From NCBI RefSeq assembly GCF_900184685.1, contig NZ_FXXL01000007.1, positions 806,001-870,000 of the forward strand: 64,000 nt of DNA. The letters are read 5' to 3'. Made by a program: the position numbers and the translations under genes. Numbering within the stretch: the stretch's first letter is position 1; each line of letters begins with the position of its first letter. Of the stretch, positions 16,769 to 26,300 are shown in pieces. This DNA is from Butyricimonas sp. Marseille-P3923 (GTDB lineage: Bacteria > Bacteroidota > Bacteroidia > Bacteroidales > Marinifilaceae). The notes under the pieces were generated by a model. The model was not told the origin of the DNA, did not search any database, and saw nothing but the letters and a program-made list of their open reading frames with translations.

Positions 16769-19075
16769 CTATCCCCTGTTTTGCTTGTTATAATAACCTC
16801 CATAACCGTATCCGTACTTGTAATAATGGATTCTCCGGGATACCCCGTTGACCACAATACCGCAATTCTTCACGTGATGCTCACTCTCCAAGGCTCGCAA
16901 GGAAGATAACATACCTCGCGGCAACACGTTCAAGCGAGTCACGCAGATACAAGCATCTGCCTGTTTTATCATCGTCAGAGCGTCTGCCAGAAGCCCTACT
17001 GGAGGTGTATCCAAAACAACACAGTCGTACTGTTTTCTTAGCTCCGCCAACAATTTTACAAACCTCTCGCCGGAAAGTAAAGCAATCGGGTTAGGAGGAA
17101 CATCTCCACCGAACAGGACATCCAAATGATCGCCGAGAGAATGTACCAAAGTTTTCCACTCCGGTTCCATCCCCGCCAGATAAGCGGATATACCACGGGA
17201 ATAATTCTTGTGGAGGTACGAGTGCAATTGCGGGTTACGCAAGTCACACCCGACCAGTAACGTCTTTTTACCTGCCTTGGCATAAGCTTGTGCCAAATGC
17301 GCGGCAACCAAGGTCTTTCCTTCACCCGGTACCCCGGAAGTCACCAAAAGCACCGAACCGGCTTTCTCGCCTAACATATAATTTAACTTTTCACGCACGA
17401 CCTGCATAGACTCCGACACGGAAAAATTCTCTCGTAACAAAGTCGTTTCCTCCTTGGTTAACTCGGGAATATCTCCCAGCACGGGAAACGGGAGAGCCCT
17501 TTTCACCTCCTCGACGGAACGAACTTTATCGTTCAACGTTTCCAAGAGGAATATACCCCCTGCCGGGAGCCCGATACCGAACATCAATCCCACGAGCATG
17601 ATCAAGGCTTTTTTAGGTTCCACTGGAGAATTGCCCGCCGACGGGTCCTCTATAATCTTCGCCGTCGCCACGTAAATCAATTTTGCGATCTCCGCCTCCT
17701 CCCGCTTCTGCATCAAGAAAAGGAAAAGGTTCTCTTTCAGTTCCTGTTGACGGGCGATAGCCCGGTATTGCTTCTCTTGCGTGGGAACGGAGGTCAACAT
17801 CTCGTTCACGGACACGTTTTCCTTTTCCACGCTCTTTAACTTAATCAACAAGCTGCTTTCCACGTTAGCGATCGTCTCCTGTATGTTCTTTTTCAACTCC
17901 CGCAACTGCGTGTTCAATCCCGTCACGATAGGGTTACTCTCGCTGGCACTTTGCAGTAACTTACCCCGCCGTAATACCATCTCGTTATAACGGGCGATAC
18001 CGGAATTTAAACCCTCGTCCGAGAGTCCCAGGTTTTCCGGCAACAAGGCGAATTCGTCCGCCCGTTTCTGCGTGATCGCGGCACGGATACTCCGTAATAC
18101 ATCCAACTCGGTCTGTAATTTCAACAATTCGGCTTCTGCCTGTTTCTTGCGTTCCATCACGAAAGCGGCATCAGAGGTAATATCCGTTAAACGGTTGGTC
18201 TTCTTGAAATCCTCCGCGCTACGCTCGATCGAGCCTAATTCTTTGTTAATCACGTCCAGACGCTCGTTAATGAACTCGACCGTGGCTTCCGAAACGATCC
18301 TTTTATTATCAATCCCGTTCTGGTTATAACGCTTGACCAAAGCGTTAATAACGGCAATACCCCTGTCCGGGACGGCATCCTTTAAAGACACCAGCACGGA
18401 ATTTGTATTCTTTACCAGAATCTGCACGTTCAGATTTTTTGAAAAACGATCTGTTGTTTCCCGGTAAGTGGACAAGTCCACCCGGATTTTCTCCCGGGAG
18501 AAAACTTTCCCGTTCTGTTCTATCGATATATGATAATCCCCCATGGGAACGCTTTCCGAGTAATGCCCGCTCCAGATTTTTTTCCCGTCAAGATCCAGCA
18601 GTATCACCAAATTTGTCGTGTCCAGCATGACATGAAAAGAAGTATCCCTGATCCCATCGGGATTATCCACTAACACTTTTACCGGCGAAGAGTCATAAAG
18701 TTCCCTGTCCCGCAAGAAACCTTCACGAACGTAACGGATATTCAAATCCAGTTCTTCTACCACTTCCCGCATCAGGTTCTTGGATTGCAATTCCACGATC
18801 TCGTTTTCCACGAACATGTCTGCGGCACCAAGTCCCAGTTCTTTCATCATCAGGTTCGTCCCCAACTCTCCTTTTTTGGAGTCACTGATCATCACTTTTC
18901 CCGTCACGTTATAAACGGGAACCCGGCTCTGGCAAACCAGAAAAGCGATTACCAGGCACAAGGGTATCGAGATGGCAAACCAACGCCAACGAGAAATGAA
19001 TTTCTCCGTTAGGATTTTTATATCCATACCCTCGGGAGCACTCCCGTTTTCTTTGTTCAAATCGTTCAATTCCAT
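16769..19075 (-). CDS. wzc: Wzc-type polysaccharide co-polymerase and BY-tyrosine kinase
   Basis: 768 aa. Two membrane segments (about 32-50 and 490-511) enclose a periplasmic Wzz domain with coiled coil at about 255-460. The cytoplasmic kinase has Walker A GVPGEGKT at 581-588, Walker A' LLVGCDLRNP at 606-615 and Walker B CVVLDTPP at 685-692. The C-terminal tyrosine cluster has seven Tyr in residues 751-762. The protein sets chain length and, through trans-phosphorylation of that tail, drives export through Wza. The Walker A' motif has GCD where IDAD is usual, though the Asp is kept. It sits between wza and the phosphatase gene in the usual order. Confidence 0.95.
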   Translation of the reverse strand: MELNDLNKENGSAPEGMDIKILTEKFISRWRWFAISIPLCLVIAFLVCQSRVPVYNVTGKVMISDSKKGELGTNLMMKELGLGAADMFVENEIVELQSKNLMREVVEELDLNIRYVREGFLRDRELYDSSPVKVLVDNPDGIRDTSFHVMLDTTNLVILLDLDGKKIWSGHYSESVPMGDYHISIEQNGKVFSREKIRVDLSTYRETTDRFSKNLNVQILVKNTNSVLVSLKDAVPDRGIAVINALVKRYNQNGIDNKRIVSEATVEFINERLDVINKELGSIERSAEDFKKTNRLTDITSDAAFVMERKKQAEAELLKLQTELDVLRSIRAAITQKRADEFALLPENLGLSDEGLNSGIARYNEMVLRRGKLLQSASESNPIVTGLNTQLRELKKNIQETIANVESSLLIKLKSVEKENVSVNEMLTSVPTQEKQYRAIARQQELKENLFLFLMQKREEAEIAKLIYVATAKIIEDPSAGNSPVEPKKALIMLVGLMFGIGLPAGGIFLLETLNDKVRSVEEVKRALPFPVLGDIPELTKEETTLLRENFSVSESMQVVREKLNYMLGEKAGSVLLVTSGVPGEGKTLVAAHLAQAYAKAGKKTLLVGCDLRNPQLHSYLHKNYSRGISAYLAGMEPEWKTLVHSLGDHLDVLFGGDVPPNPIALLSGERFVKLLAELRKQYDCVVLDTPPVGLLADALTMIKQADACICVTRLNVLPRGMLSSLRALESEHHVKNCGIVVNGVSRRIHYYKYGYGYGGYYNKQNRG

Positions 19076-19092
19076 GTTATTCCTGTTCTATA

Positions 19093-19863
19093 TTAGCGTA
19101 TCGCGATGGCCAAGATAGCTACCAACGTGGAGATACTCGACAAAACGTAAGGCAGGAACGCCCCGGCATTTCCCCCGATAATCCGGGCTCTATTGGGCTC
19201 CACGTAAACCACATCATTCTGTTGCAAGTAGAAAAAAGGCGAATGGATGATGTTCTCGGAGGTGAGATCCATTTGCGCGAAGACCTTCTCGTCCCCGTCT
19301 TCCCGCATCACCAGCACGTTTTTACGCTTCCCGTTAATCTGTAAATCGCCCGCCATGCCTAACGCGTCAAATATGGAAATCCGCTCGCTATTCACCTTGT
19401 AGCTACCGGGAGTCTTCACCTCACCCAGTACCGTTACCTTAAAATTCAAGTATTGTATCGTCACGATCGGGTTCTTCAAGTAACCGCTCAGTTTCTCTTT
19501 CAACTCGGCGGCAAGCTCGGTGCGGGACAACCCCTCGACCTTGATCTTACCCAGCACCGGGAAATCGATCGTCCCGTCCGTGTCCACCAGGTACCCGTAA
19601 AGTTGGTCTGTATTTGCTCTGGTATTACTCTGCCCCAAGCCGATCATCGGCGTGTTAAAAGGAAGTGCCGCCTCTATATCGTCGCAAGAAACCACGATCG
19701 ACAACAAGTCATCCACGTGGATTACCGTCCGGTACTGTAACTCCGCTTTCACTCTCGAGTTAATCTTCGCGTCCTGCAAGTACACCACGTCCCTGGGAGA
19801 AGCGCAAGCCCCCAACAGACAAAACAGCATACCGGTAAAAAACATCCTTATAGTTTCCATCAT
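19093..19863 (-). CDS. wza: Wza-type polysaccharide export lipoprotein
   Basis: 256 aa. The N-terminus is a lipoprotein signal ending in LLGAC (Cys20). YRTVIHVDDLLSIVVSCDDIEAALPFN and the later LYGYLVDTDGTIDFPVLGKIKVEGLSRTELAAELKEKLSGYLKNPIVTI are the polysaccharide-export (PES) domain. VTVLGEVKTPGSYKVNSERISIFDALGMAGDL is a SLBB domain. A C-terminal hydrophobic segment (FLPYVLSSISTLVAILAIAIR) is where the outer-membrane helix of Wza lies. The protein forms the outer-membrane exit pore. It is 17 bases upstream of wzc. Its 230-base leader holds competing hairpins that could control expression of the rest of the locus. Confidence 0.94.
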   Translation of the reverse strand: MMETIRMFFTGMLFCLLGACASPRDVVYLQDAKINSRVKAELQYRTVIHVDDLLSIVVSCDDIEAALPFNTPMIGLGQSNTRANTDQLYGYLVDTDGTIDFPVLGKIKVEGLSRTELAAELKEKLSGYLKNPIVTIQYLNFKVTVLGEVKTPGSYKVNSERISIFDALGMAGDLQINGKRKNVLVMREDGDEKVFAQMDLTSENIIHSPFFYLQQNDVVYVEPNRARIIGGNAGAFLPYVLSSISTLVAILAIAIR

Positions 19864-19888
19864 TACCTGTAAATTATTAAAATCATCG

Positions 19889-20005
19889 GCGAAAAGAAGC
19901 GTGACAAAGGCTCGCCCGAAAATTCACGTACTTCTTCTTTTCGCACAAATGATTATATAGTATGAATTGAGTTTTTTATTTTATATAATCACAGAAAAGA
20001 AGCGT
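19889..20005 (-). promoter_or_regulatory. Competing hairpins in the wza leader (candidate attenuator)
   Basis: On the + strand GCGAAAAGAAG (19889-19900) can pair with CTTCTTTTCGC (19933-19943), extended by CGTGA/TCACG. The same central arm also matches GAAAAGAAG at about 19993-20001, with a further perfect arm pair GATTATATA (19951-19959) and TATATAATC (19982-19990). The two structures share the central arm, so they exclude each other in the minus-strand RNA. The downstream hairpin ends about 26 bases before the wza ATG and is followed by a U/A-rich stretch. Function is inferred from layout only. Confidence 0.4.
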
Positions 20006-20062
20006 CCCCTCCGGTATTAATAGTTTGATCCGGCTATGAGGTACCGTCAAGGGAACGCTGTT

Positions 20063-20086
20063 TACCGGGAGTCGCGTAACCCGGTA
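20063..20086. other. Small hairpin after the upxZ-like gene
   Basis: TACCGGG (20063-20069) and CCCGGTA (20080-20086) form a perfect 7-bp stem with a 10-base loop, ten bases downstream of the stop of the gene at 20096. There is no T-run behind it on the minus strand, so it may stabilise or pause the capsule transcript and is unlikely to end it. Confidence 0.35.
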
Positions 20087-20095
20087 GTGAGATTT

Positions 20096-20848
20096 TTAGT
20101 GTGAATTAGAGATATGAAATATTTTTTCCATCTCCCGCTTTGCCAGTATCTTGAATATATCCCCAAGCAAACCAATATCACCCTCGCTTTCAGCGTGATG
20201 CAACTGCTTGATTTTTTCGTCTTCAAGTTGTTTCACGCGAACGTCCAAACGAACCCGTTCCTCGCCCAGTCGTTCCCGTTCACCTTCGGGTAACTCCATC
20301 GTGCCAACCACATCGCTGTACAGGCAAATGCTATCCCACCACGGCAACAACACGTCACTGCTACTGCCCCGGGTATATCCCAACGCCTCTGTCACCAACC
20401 GTCCGGCAAGTTCTCCACACTCATCATCTCCGGCGAAATAGTAACAATTGCACAACAAACGGCAAATATTCGGCGTACGACAAGGCAACGAGATCTTGCC
20501 GTTCCCCCGTGCCGAAAGAATCCGGTACGCCGCATCCAAACCGTTTTTCAAGTAACTCAAGTCCGAGTACACCTGATAGACATCCATCTTGTCCGCCGCG
20601 TAACCGGCGCGGGTATCAACAGAAACATCCCCGTTCAACTGCCCCGGGTACAAGTGAACGATCGATTTCGCTCGCTCGTGAATATCACCAGGGGTGCCGA
20701 AATCATTCTCCAACCACGGGTATACCCGTACCATAGAGTACACCGTCAGGTAACCGTGTAACAAACCCGACAATCGCGCCGGGGGATACGACCGGAGATC
20801 AAGCATGCCCAATCGCTTGTACAAATCGTGAAATAAACCTTTTTCCAT
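20096..20848 (-). CDS. Unrecognised capsule-leader protein in the upxZ position
   Basis: 250 aa, no signal peptide, mostly helical. It begins MEKGLFHDLYKRLGMLDLRSYPPARLSG and ends with a charged, likely coiled-coil region (ERERLGEERVRLDVRVKQLEDEKIKQLHHAES). It lies directly after upxY and before wza. In Bacteroides capsule loci that position belongs to upxZ, whose product inhibits UpxY proteins of other loci. A weak likeness to the UpxZ core is seen in SLPCRTPNICRLLCNCYYFAGDDECGELAGRLVTEALG, but this protein is about 90 residues longer than usual UpxZ. I therefore offer UpxZ-like as a positional guess. The composition is GC-rich like wza and wzc. Confidence 0.55.
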   Translation of the reverse strand: MEKGLFHDLYKRLGMLDLRSYPPARLSGLLHGYLTVYSMVRVYPWLENDFGTPGDIHERAKSIVHLYPGQLNGDVSVDTRAGYAADKMDVYQVYSDLSYLKNGLDAAYRILSARGNGKISLPCRTPNICRLLCNCYYFAGDDECGELAGRLVTEALGYTRGSSSDVLLPWWDSICLYSDVVGTMELPEGERERLGEERVRLDVRVKQLEDEKIKQLHHAESEGDIGLLGDIFKILAKREMEKIFHISNSH

Positions 20849-20941
20849 CTCTATTTCTTGATTTACGATTTTAGATTTATGATTTTAATTGTACTTCTTG
20901 ACTCTTTATTTAATCGTAAATCGTAATTCATAAATCTTAAA

Positions 20942-21472
20942 TTAATTGTTTCTCTCTATCTTTTCCAGAAAAGAACCCGGGATATAAGACGTAGCTATTG
21001 ATGCCACCCCCTCCAGGCGGATCACCACCCGCTTGTGACCTCGCAAACGCACCAATTCCCCCTCCAATCCTAGTAACGGTCCTTTGATCACTCGGACCCT
21101 ATCTCCCCGCTTGAGGTCTTTGTTCAATATCTCAATGCCGGCAGGCGAAAAATCCAACAGGAACATGAAGTCCTCCATTTGCTTGTCAGGAACGATCAAG
21201 GAACGACGCCCTTCTATATCTTTCAAGTAAACGATATTCAATGAATGTTCATTAATCAAGGAGAAACTCGTCACCTTGTCCGTACGGATAAAAATCATAC
21301 CGTGAATCAAAAGTACCCGAATGGTCCTCCGCCCAAGCGGTGTATCCCGTACTTGCTCCTCACGCGGGAGAAAGTTTTCGATCCCCAGTTCGTCCAGTTT
21401 TTTCTTAATAAATAATTCCTGGTTTACTCGCGTGTAAGCGACATACCAGTGTATTTTCTTTTCCCTAATCAT
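20942..21472 (-). CDS. upxY: UpxY-family NusG-like transcription antiterminator
   Basis: 176 aa. The N-terminal NGN domain reads IHWYVAYTRVNQELFIKKKLDELGIENFLPREEQVRD and includes VRVLLIHGMIFIRTDK. The C-terminal KOW domain is LKRGDRVRVIKGPLLGLEGELVRLRGHKRVVIRLEGVASIATSYIP. UpxY proteins load onto RNA polymerase in the leader of their own capsule operon and prevent premature termination. It is the first gene of the locus. Upstream is a 580-base region without genes that contains a promoter facing the other way, so how this gene is transcribed in the current arrangement is unclear. Confidence 0.94.
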   Translation of the reverse strand: MIREKKIHWYVAYTRVNQELFIKKKLDELGIENFLPREEQVRDTPLGRRTIRVLLIHGMIFIRTDKVTSFSLINEHSLNIVYLKDIEGRRSLIVPDKQMEDFMFLLDFSPAGIEILNKDLKRGDRVRVIKGPLLGLEGELVRLRGHKRVVIRLEGVASIATSYIPGSFLEKIERNN

Positions 21473-21673
21473 GTTATTGCTAATTCACCTTCCTTACAAA
21501 TATCGCCCCGACACATTGACATTTTTCCGAAAGGAAGCACCCGGATGCGCTTCGCGCACTAACCCTATTACCGGTCCTGATTTATTGCCATGTGTTTCAC
21601 GCACCCCACTTAAACAGTGCTATGTATTATAGACGCACGAAAGCTGTTTCACTAAACAATATTTTATATCAAA

Positions 21674-21693
21674 AAACCATCGATTAATAATAC
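21674..21693. repeat. Inverton-type 20-mer in the capsule leader
   Basis: AAACCATCGATTAATAATAC matches 18 of 20 positions of the perfect inverted repeat AAACCAACGATTAATAACAC that flanks the candidate invertible promoter at 35973-36137. The best inverted partner I can see nearby, at about 21818-21837, matches only 11 of 20. This copy may be half of a decayed or very divergent pair. Confidence 0.5.
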
Positions 21694-21771
21694 GACCAAA
21701 AAGAACGCTTGCGAATAATCGCCAAAAAACTAAATATCTAGTTGCGAGAATAAAAAAACCAATCAAAAAAG

Positions 21772-21801
21772 TTTGCGGAAAATAAAAATGATGTATATTT
21801 G
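21772..21801 (+). promoter_or_regulatory. Bacteroidetes-type promoter pointing away from the capsule locus
   Basis: TTTG at 21772-21775 and TATATTTG at 21794-21801 are separated by 18 bases and match the Bacteroidetes housekeeping -33/-7 elements. It reads rightward from about 21808, yet no plus-strand gene lies downstream, only the 3' end of the MATE gene on the other strand. It could make a short RNA ending near the palindrome at 21953, or it could be a capsule promoter in the OFF orientation. Confidence 0.6.
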
Positions 21802-21952
21802 CACTGCATTAAACGATCATTTATTAATTCATAAATCAATTAATGAAATAACAAATTATCAAATAGATACAACGACTTCTTGTAAACATTTGAATGATCA
21901 TTGCACAATCATTGCCTAACCACAAAAATCCTGCATATACACATCATAAATA

Positions 21953-21982
21953 TAGCATAAACGCAAATTTACGTCTATGCTA
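21953..21982 (-). other. 30-bp palindrome, perfect as minus-strand RNA with G-U pairs
   Basis: The 30 bases read as a 15-bp inverted repeat with two mismatched pairs. On the plus strand these would be A-C mismatches. In minus-strand RNA both become G-U pairs, so the stem is continuous (TAGCATAGACGT paired with GCGTTTATGCTA). That points to an RNA role on the minus strand, either a 3' end for the MATE transcript or a leader structure for upxY. No clean U-run follows it. Confidence 0.4.
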
Positions 21983-22052
21983 CGTTCATGATTCGTTCAT
22001 GATTCGAACTTGAGGTTAGGTATCGATAGACTTAGTATGGCGAAAAGATATA

Positions 22053-23369
22053 CTACGAGTCCTTCATCTTCTGCAAATACCCCTCCGAGAATATCCGGCG
22101 GCTCCATACGGTCTGCATGATTCCCCGTAAAGCCAGATAAACAAGAAACGAAAGCCATAACATGTGATTGTTCGTGGCCCCGGAACAGGTATAATATATA
22201 AGGAAGAAAGCCCCGGCAGCAACCAACATCGCCCACAACATGTATCGGGTAGCCGTGGCTCCTATCAAAATACCGTCCCATAGAAAAGCGGCAAATCCTG
22301 CCAAGGGAATTGCCAGAACCCAGTAAAAATAATGGCTTGCCGTTTGAATCACTTCCCCGTCATTCGTGAGCAAAGCAAGAAAACCTTCTCCCCCGACTAC
22401 GTATAAAATGGTAAATACCAAGGATAATCCCACGCCCCAGCCGAATAAAGCCCGTACAGCCTGTCGCAATCGGCGAAGATCACAAGCCCCCACGTAACGT
22501 CCGGCAAGAGCCTCTCCCGCGTAAGCAAAGCCATCCATGATATAGGAGAATAAGGTAAACAACTGCATTAACAAAGTATTGACAGCCAGAATCACATCCC
22601 CCTGTCTTGCTCCCGTGGAAGTGAAAAATGTAGTTACCCCGATCAGGCACAAGGTACGCAAGAAAATATCCCGGTTCACGGCAAAGAATCTGCGCATGGC
22701 AAACAACTGAAGACTCCCCTTGAATTTGATAAGAGGTCGTAACTCCTTAAAATTAAACCACCAAAGTCCGGCAGCCATAAATACCCCGCTGTACTGGGCT
22801 ATCACTGTTCCCAACGCCACCCCCTCGACTTTCATCCCGAACACGAAAACCAGACACGCGCTGCACAAGATATTGATCACGTTCATCACGATAGCGATAT
22901 ACATCGGGTAGCGGGAATTTTGCATCCCGATAAACCACCCCGTGAATCCGTATTGTGCCAGCACGGCAGGTGCCCCCCAAATGCATATCCGAAAATAAGT
23001 AACGGCGTATCGTTCTACTTCCGCACTCGTGTCCAATAACCTGAAAGCCAAGCGTTCTATGGGATATTGAAGAATCAGCATCAGCACGGCGGAAATCAGT
23101 CCCACGCTCACCGCCTGCACGAGAACCCGCGTTTCCGCGTCTTGGTCTTTTCGCCCGTATGCCTGTGAGGTCAGTCCACTGGTTCCCATCCGCAGAAAAC
23201 CGAAATTCCAGTACAAAATATTAAACAATAATCCCCCCACCGCGATAGCACCGATAAAGGCGGTAGCCCCCAAATGCCCCACGATCGTCACGTCCACCAA
23301 TCCCAACAAAGGAACGGTGATATTTGACACGATAGAAGGAATAGCAAGACGAAGTATTCTACGATTCAT
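22053..23369 (-). CDS. MATE family efflux transporter (DinF/NorM-like)
   Basis: 438 aa with 12 predicted membrane helices in two halves. The first reads ILRLAIPSIVSNITVPLLGLVDVTIVGHLGATAFIGAIAVGG, the standard MATE opening with the conserved P-x-x-x-x-x-x-P-L spacing and D. The second half repeats the fold (from about residue 235). It should export organic compounds in exchange for H+ or Na+ at the inner membrane. Its ATG overlaps the stop of the large AAA+ gene upstream (ATGA), so the two are co-translated. The pairing of this exporter with a triple-AAA+ protein is unusual and suggests a shared role, which is inference. Confidence 0.92.
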   Translation of the reverse strand: MNRRILRLAIPSIVSNITVPLLGLVDVTIVGHLGATAFIGAIAVGGLLFNILYWNFGFLRMGTSGLTSQAYGRKDQDAETRVLVQAVSVGLISAVLMLILQYPIERLAFRLLDTSAEVERYAVTYFRICIWGAPAVLAQYGFTGWFIGMQNSRYPMYIAIVMNVINILCSACLVFVFGMKVEGVALGTVIAQYSGVFMAAGLWWFNFKELRPLIKFKGSLQLFAMRRFFAVNRDIFLRTLCLIGVTTFFTSTGARQGDVILAVNTLLMQLFTLFSYIMDGFAYAGEALAGRYVGACDLRRLRQAVRALFGWGVGLSLVFTILYVVGGEGFLALLTNDGEVIQTASHYFYWVLAIPLAGFAAFLWDGILIGATATRYMLWAMLVAAGAFFLIYYTCSGATNNHMLWLSFLVYLALRGIMQTVWSRRIFSEGYLQKMKDS

Positions 23370-26300
23370 TGCTTGTACCCGATTGTCTGCCGTTCCGAAA
23401 TCATACTATCCAACATTTGCGGGGTGAACATCTCCACGTCCTGCTTTACAATTGAATAAGTATGCTCCGTACCATTAATCTTTCCATTCTTTGCCAAACG
23501 TTGTATCCGGTTACGAATCATCATTTCCGCGACCAGTTTTATCAAACGGGCACTCGCGTGACTTCGTTTCTTGTTGTTCACGATATAGGAAATAAACTGA
23601 GCCATATGCTGTTGTGCCGTCCGGGTCATACGGGTATTGTCCGTCGCCAGATCCCGTTTGAGTATTTCCATTAACTCCTCCTCCGTGTAGTCCTCGAAAA
23701 CAAGAATATTAATCATATCGGAAACCTTCTCCACCTCGTCGTTAATAATCTGACGGGGCGGGTCCTGTTTGGCGTAAATCACGTTATAAGCCCCCGGTTG
23801 AGTCGCCAACTGGTTCACGAGTATAGCCCTTACCCGATCCCGGAAACCGGAGATTTCATTCAGGCTACTGGAATCTTCGTCGAAGAAGAACAGTCCCCCT
23901 TTGGATTGCAACAAGGCAACACCGATACTCTGCACGGCATCCTCCTCCGTCAACCCGATCAAACGTTCCACCTTAAAGCTGGTCACCTCGCTCTTGTCTA
24001 TAATTCCCATGGCCTTATAAATACGGGCGATAATACGTGCAACCGTACCCTTTCCCATACCGGAATTACCGGTAAAACACCATTGCAGGGACAGACGGGT
24101 ATTTAGCTTGATCCCTTGTTGATTGTAATGACGAGCCAGATCCACGAAATCATGAATTTGTTTTTTAAGCTTCTCTTGTCCTATCATGTGATCCAAATCC
24201 TTCAAGGCCGCGGTGATTGACTTCTCGTCAAAAGTATCCTTGTAGGAATTGGGAAGCTCGGAAGTTGCAGTGGGTATATCCGCTGCCATCAACGTCGTGA
24301 TCTCTTTCCGGGTAAGTTCCCTCTCTTTTCTAATCTTCATGGTGCGGGCAGACAGGTTGTGAATGGCTTTATCCACCATCTTATCGACAAATAGAGCATT
24401 CCCGAAATATTTATCATGTTCTTTGCATACCTGTGTGACCAAAGCATGGAATGCCTCTTTCGCCTTCGGGTGCAAAGTGTAATTCTTCTCGGTTATCTTC
24501 TGGACGGCTATTTCCAGCAACTCTTCCGGCGTGTAATCGGCAAAATGGAAGTGATACGGGAAAAGCGTCTTCACTCTCGGGTTCCCGGCAAGCGCCTTGT
24601 CCATTTCATCCGGATCGCCACTCAATATCACGATGGTATCCCCGTTATCCGCGGGCGACAATTGCCCGAAAATAACGCTTAATGCCGAAGCTCCTGCGCT
24701 GTCTTGGAATAATGTATGAGCGTCTTCCAAGAAAAGGATACCACCCCTCGCCTGTTCAAACACGTACATGGCAATCTGTTGAGGCGGAATAGAACCGTCG
24801 CCGATAAGTTCCCCCCTGCTCCTGACCGTTACCATGGACGTTTGCAATATCCCCGCGGACTCGAATATCTCCCCGAGCATACGTGCCACGGTAGTTTTTC
24901 CCGTTCCCCGGTTCCCGGTAAACAACATGTGCAGAGGCGGAATCACATCGGCATAACCGTGTTTCTGTCTTTCCCGGATAAAATAAATATAATTGATATA
25001 GCTGATCAAGCTGTTTTTCAATTCCTTCGAGCCGATCATCTCGTTAAACGCGTCTACCGATTTATTCGGATCGGGCTGCTCGAGGGTTTCGATATCCTCT
25101 ACCTTGAGCAACATCATATCCTCTTTCGAGCGAGTACCCTTGTGATTCGACATCAAGCGCTTTGCCATCCGGTTCGCGGCATCGTTCAATCGTTCCTCTA
25201 TAAACCTGCCGTTATCGAATCCCGAATCTTTCACGGCACAACAATCCTTCAGCATATTAAAGAATTTGTTCTCCGCCTCCGGCGTAAACTTGAATTGCCT
25301 TTTCTCCAGCATCTGGCGGGTAATCTCCATCAATTCATCCGCCGAATAATCGTCAAAGATAAACTGGTAAGGGAAACATTTCTTCATACCCGGGATTCCA
25401 TCGGAAATAGCCTGCAAAGGCATCCCGTCACCCGCCATGACCACCACCAGAGGCGGTTGTTCCTGTTCCAGTATTCCCAACAACACGGTAAAAATACGCA
25501 TCGCCGGATCGTTCGGGTCATTCGTCGGGTACAATTCGTCAGCATCCTCTATGTAAAGGATTCCACCCGTACTCTTCGCGATGGCTTCCCGAATTAATTG
25601 TTCTTCCACCGCCATCCCCGGACGGGAAAAATCTTCCCGTTTATATTGATGTATTTTCCCGTTCGCCAAAACACCCGAATGGTAGAGAATCTCTCCCACG
25701 ATCCCGGCAACCGTGTGTTTACCGGTTCCCGGGTTACCCATAAAGATCATGTTCATCAGAGGAAGTTTATCACTGAAGCCGTTCTCCTGCCGCATCTTCA
25801 CGAACTCCGCCAACTCGTAAACACGGGTAATTTCTTCTTTTACCTTACGTAACCCGACCAGTTGGTACAAACGGGACAATGCCTCCTCCTTATCTTGGGG
25901 TGTTGACGACATACCCGCCGCCTCGTGCACCTGACCGTTCACCGCGGCTATTTCGTCGGCGAAATTATAGGGCACATCCTGTTCTCCGATGGCAAACTCC
26001 AGTTGAATCACGGGTTGATCGAAGCACGATACTTCTACCCAGTATTCTCCTTCCTCCCAGAAATTCTCCAGCCCGGCTCCCAGATCCAAGGCGAAACAAA
26101 GCAAACGCTTTCCCTCCCGGTTCGGGATATAGTAATTTCCTTTAGCTACCCGATTCGCTTTCAACATCCCGCTCGAGTCAAAAATATTTATCATGAATTC
26201 ATACGTCCATTCGTCGGACAAGAAATTCTCCGCCACGAGATAGAAACGCACGTCTGTCAACCCTTCCCCGGCAAAAGCCCGAAATGAATGAGGTCGTTGT

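Larger units (their letters stand above)
21473..22052. other. 580-base capsule leader without protein genes
   Basis: No open frame of note on either strand. From left to right it holds leader hairpins near upxY (TGCGC-TTC-GCGCA around 21548-21560), a 20-mer related to the inverted repeat before the sigma gene at 36155 (21674-21693), a plus-strand promoter (21772-21801), an AT-rich stretch, a 30-bp palindrome (21953-21982) and a tandem 11-bp repeat (CGTTCATGATT twice, about 21983-22004). The only minus-strand TAnnTTTG match (TAAATTTG, 21964-21971) lies inside the palindrome and has no good -33 partner. Confidence 0.6.

Noticed and set aside
21624-21693. Short inverted pair GTATTAT (21624) with the 20-mer at 21674 as a small inverton
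   Set aside because: Only seven bases match and no promoter lies between them.
24716-25597. 293-codon plus-strand open frame inside the AAA+ gene
   Set aside because: It is antisense to well-supported AAA+ modules, is rich in Arg/His/Pro as shadow frames are, and has no promoter or known domain.
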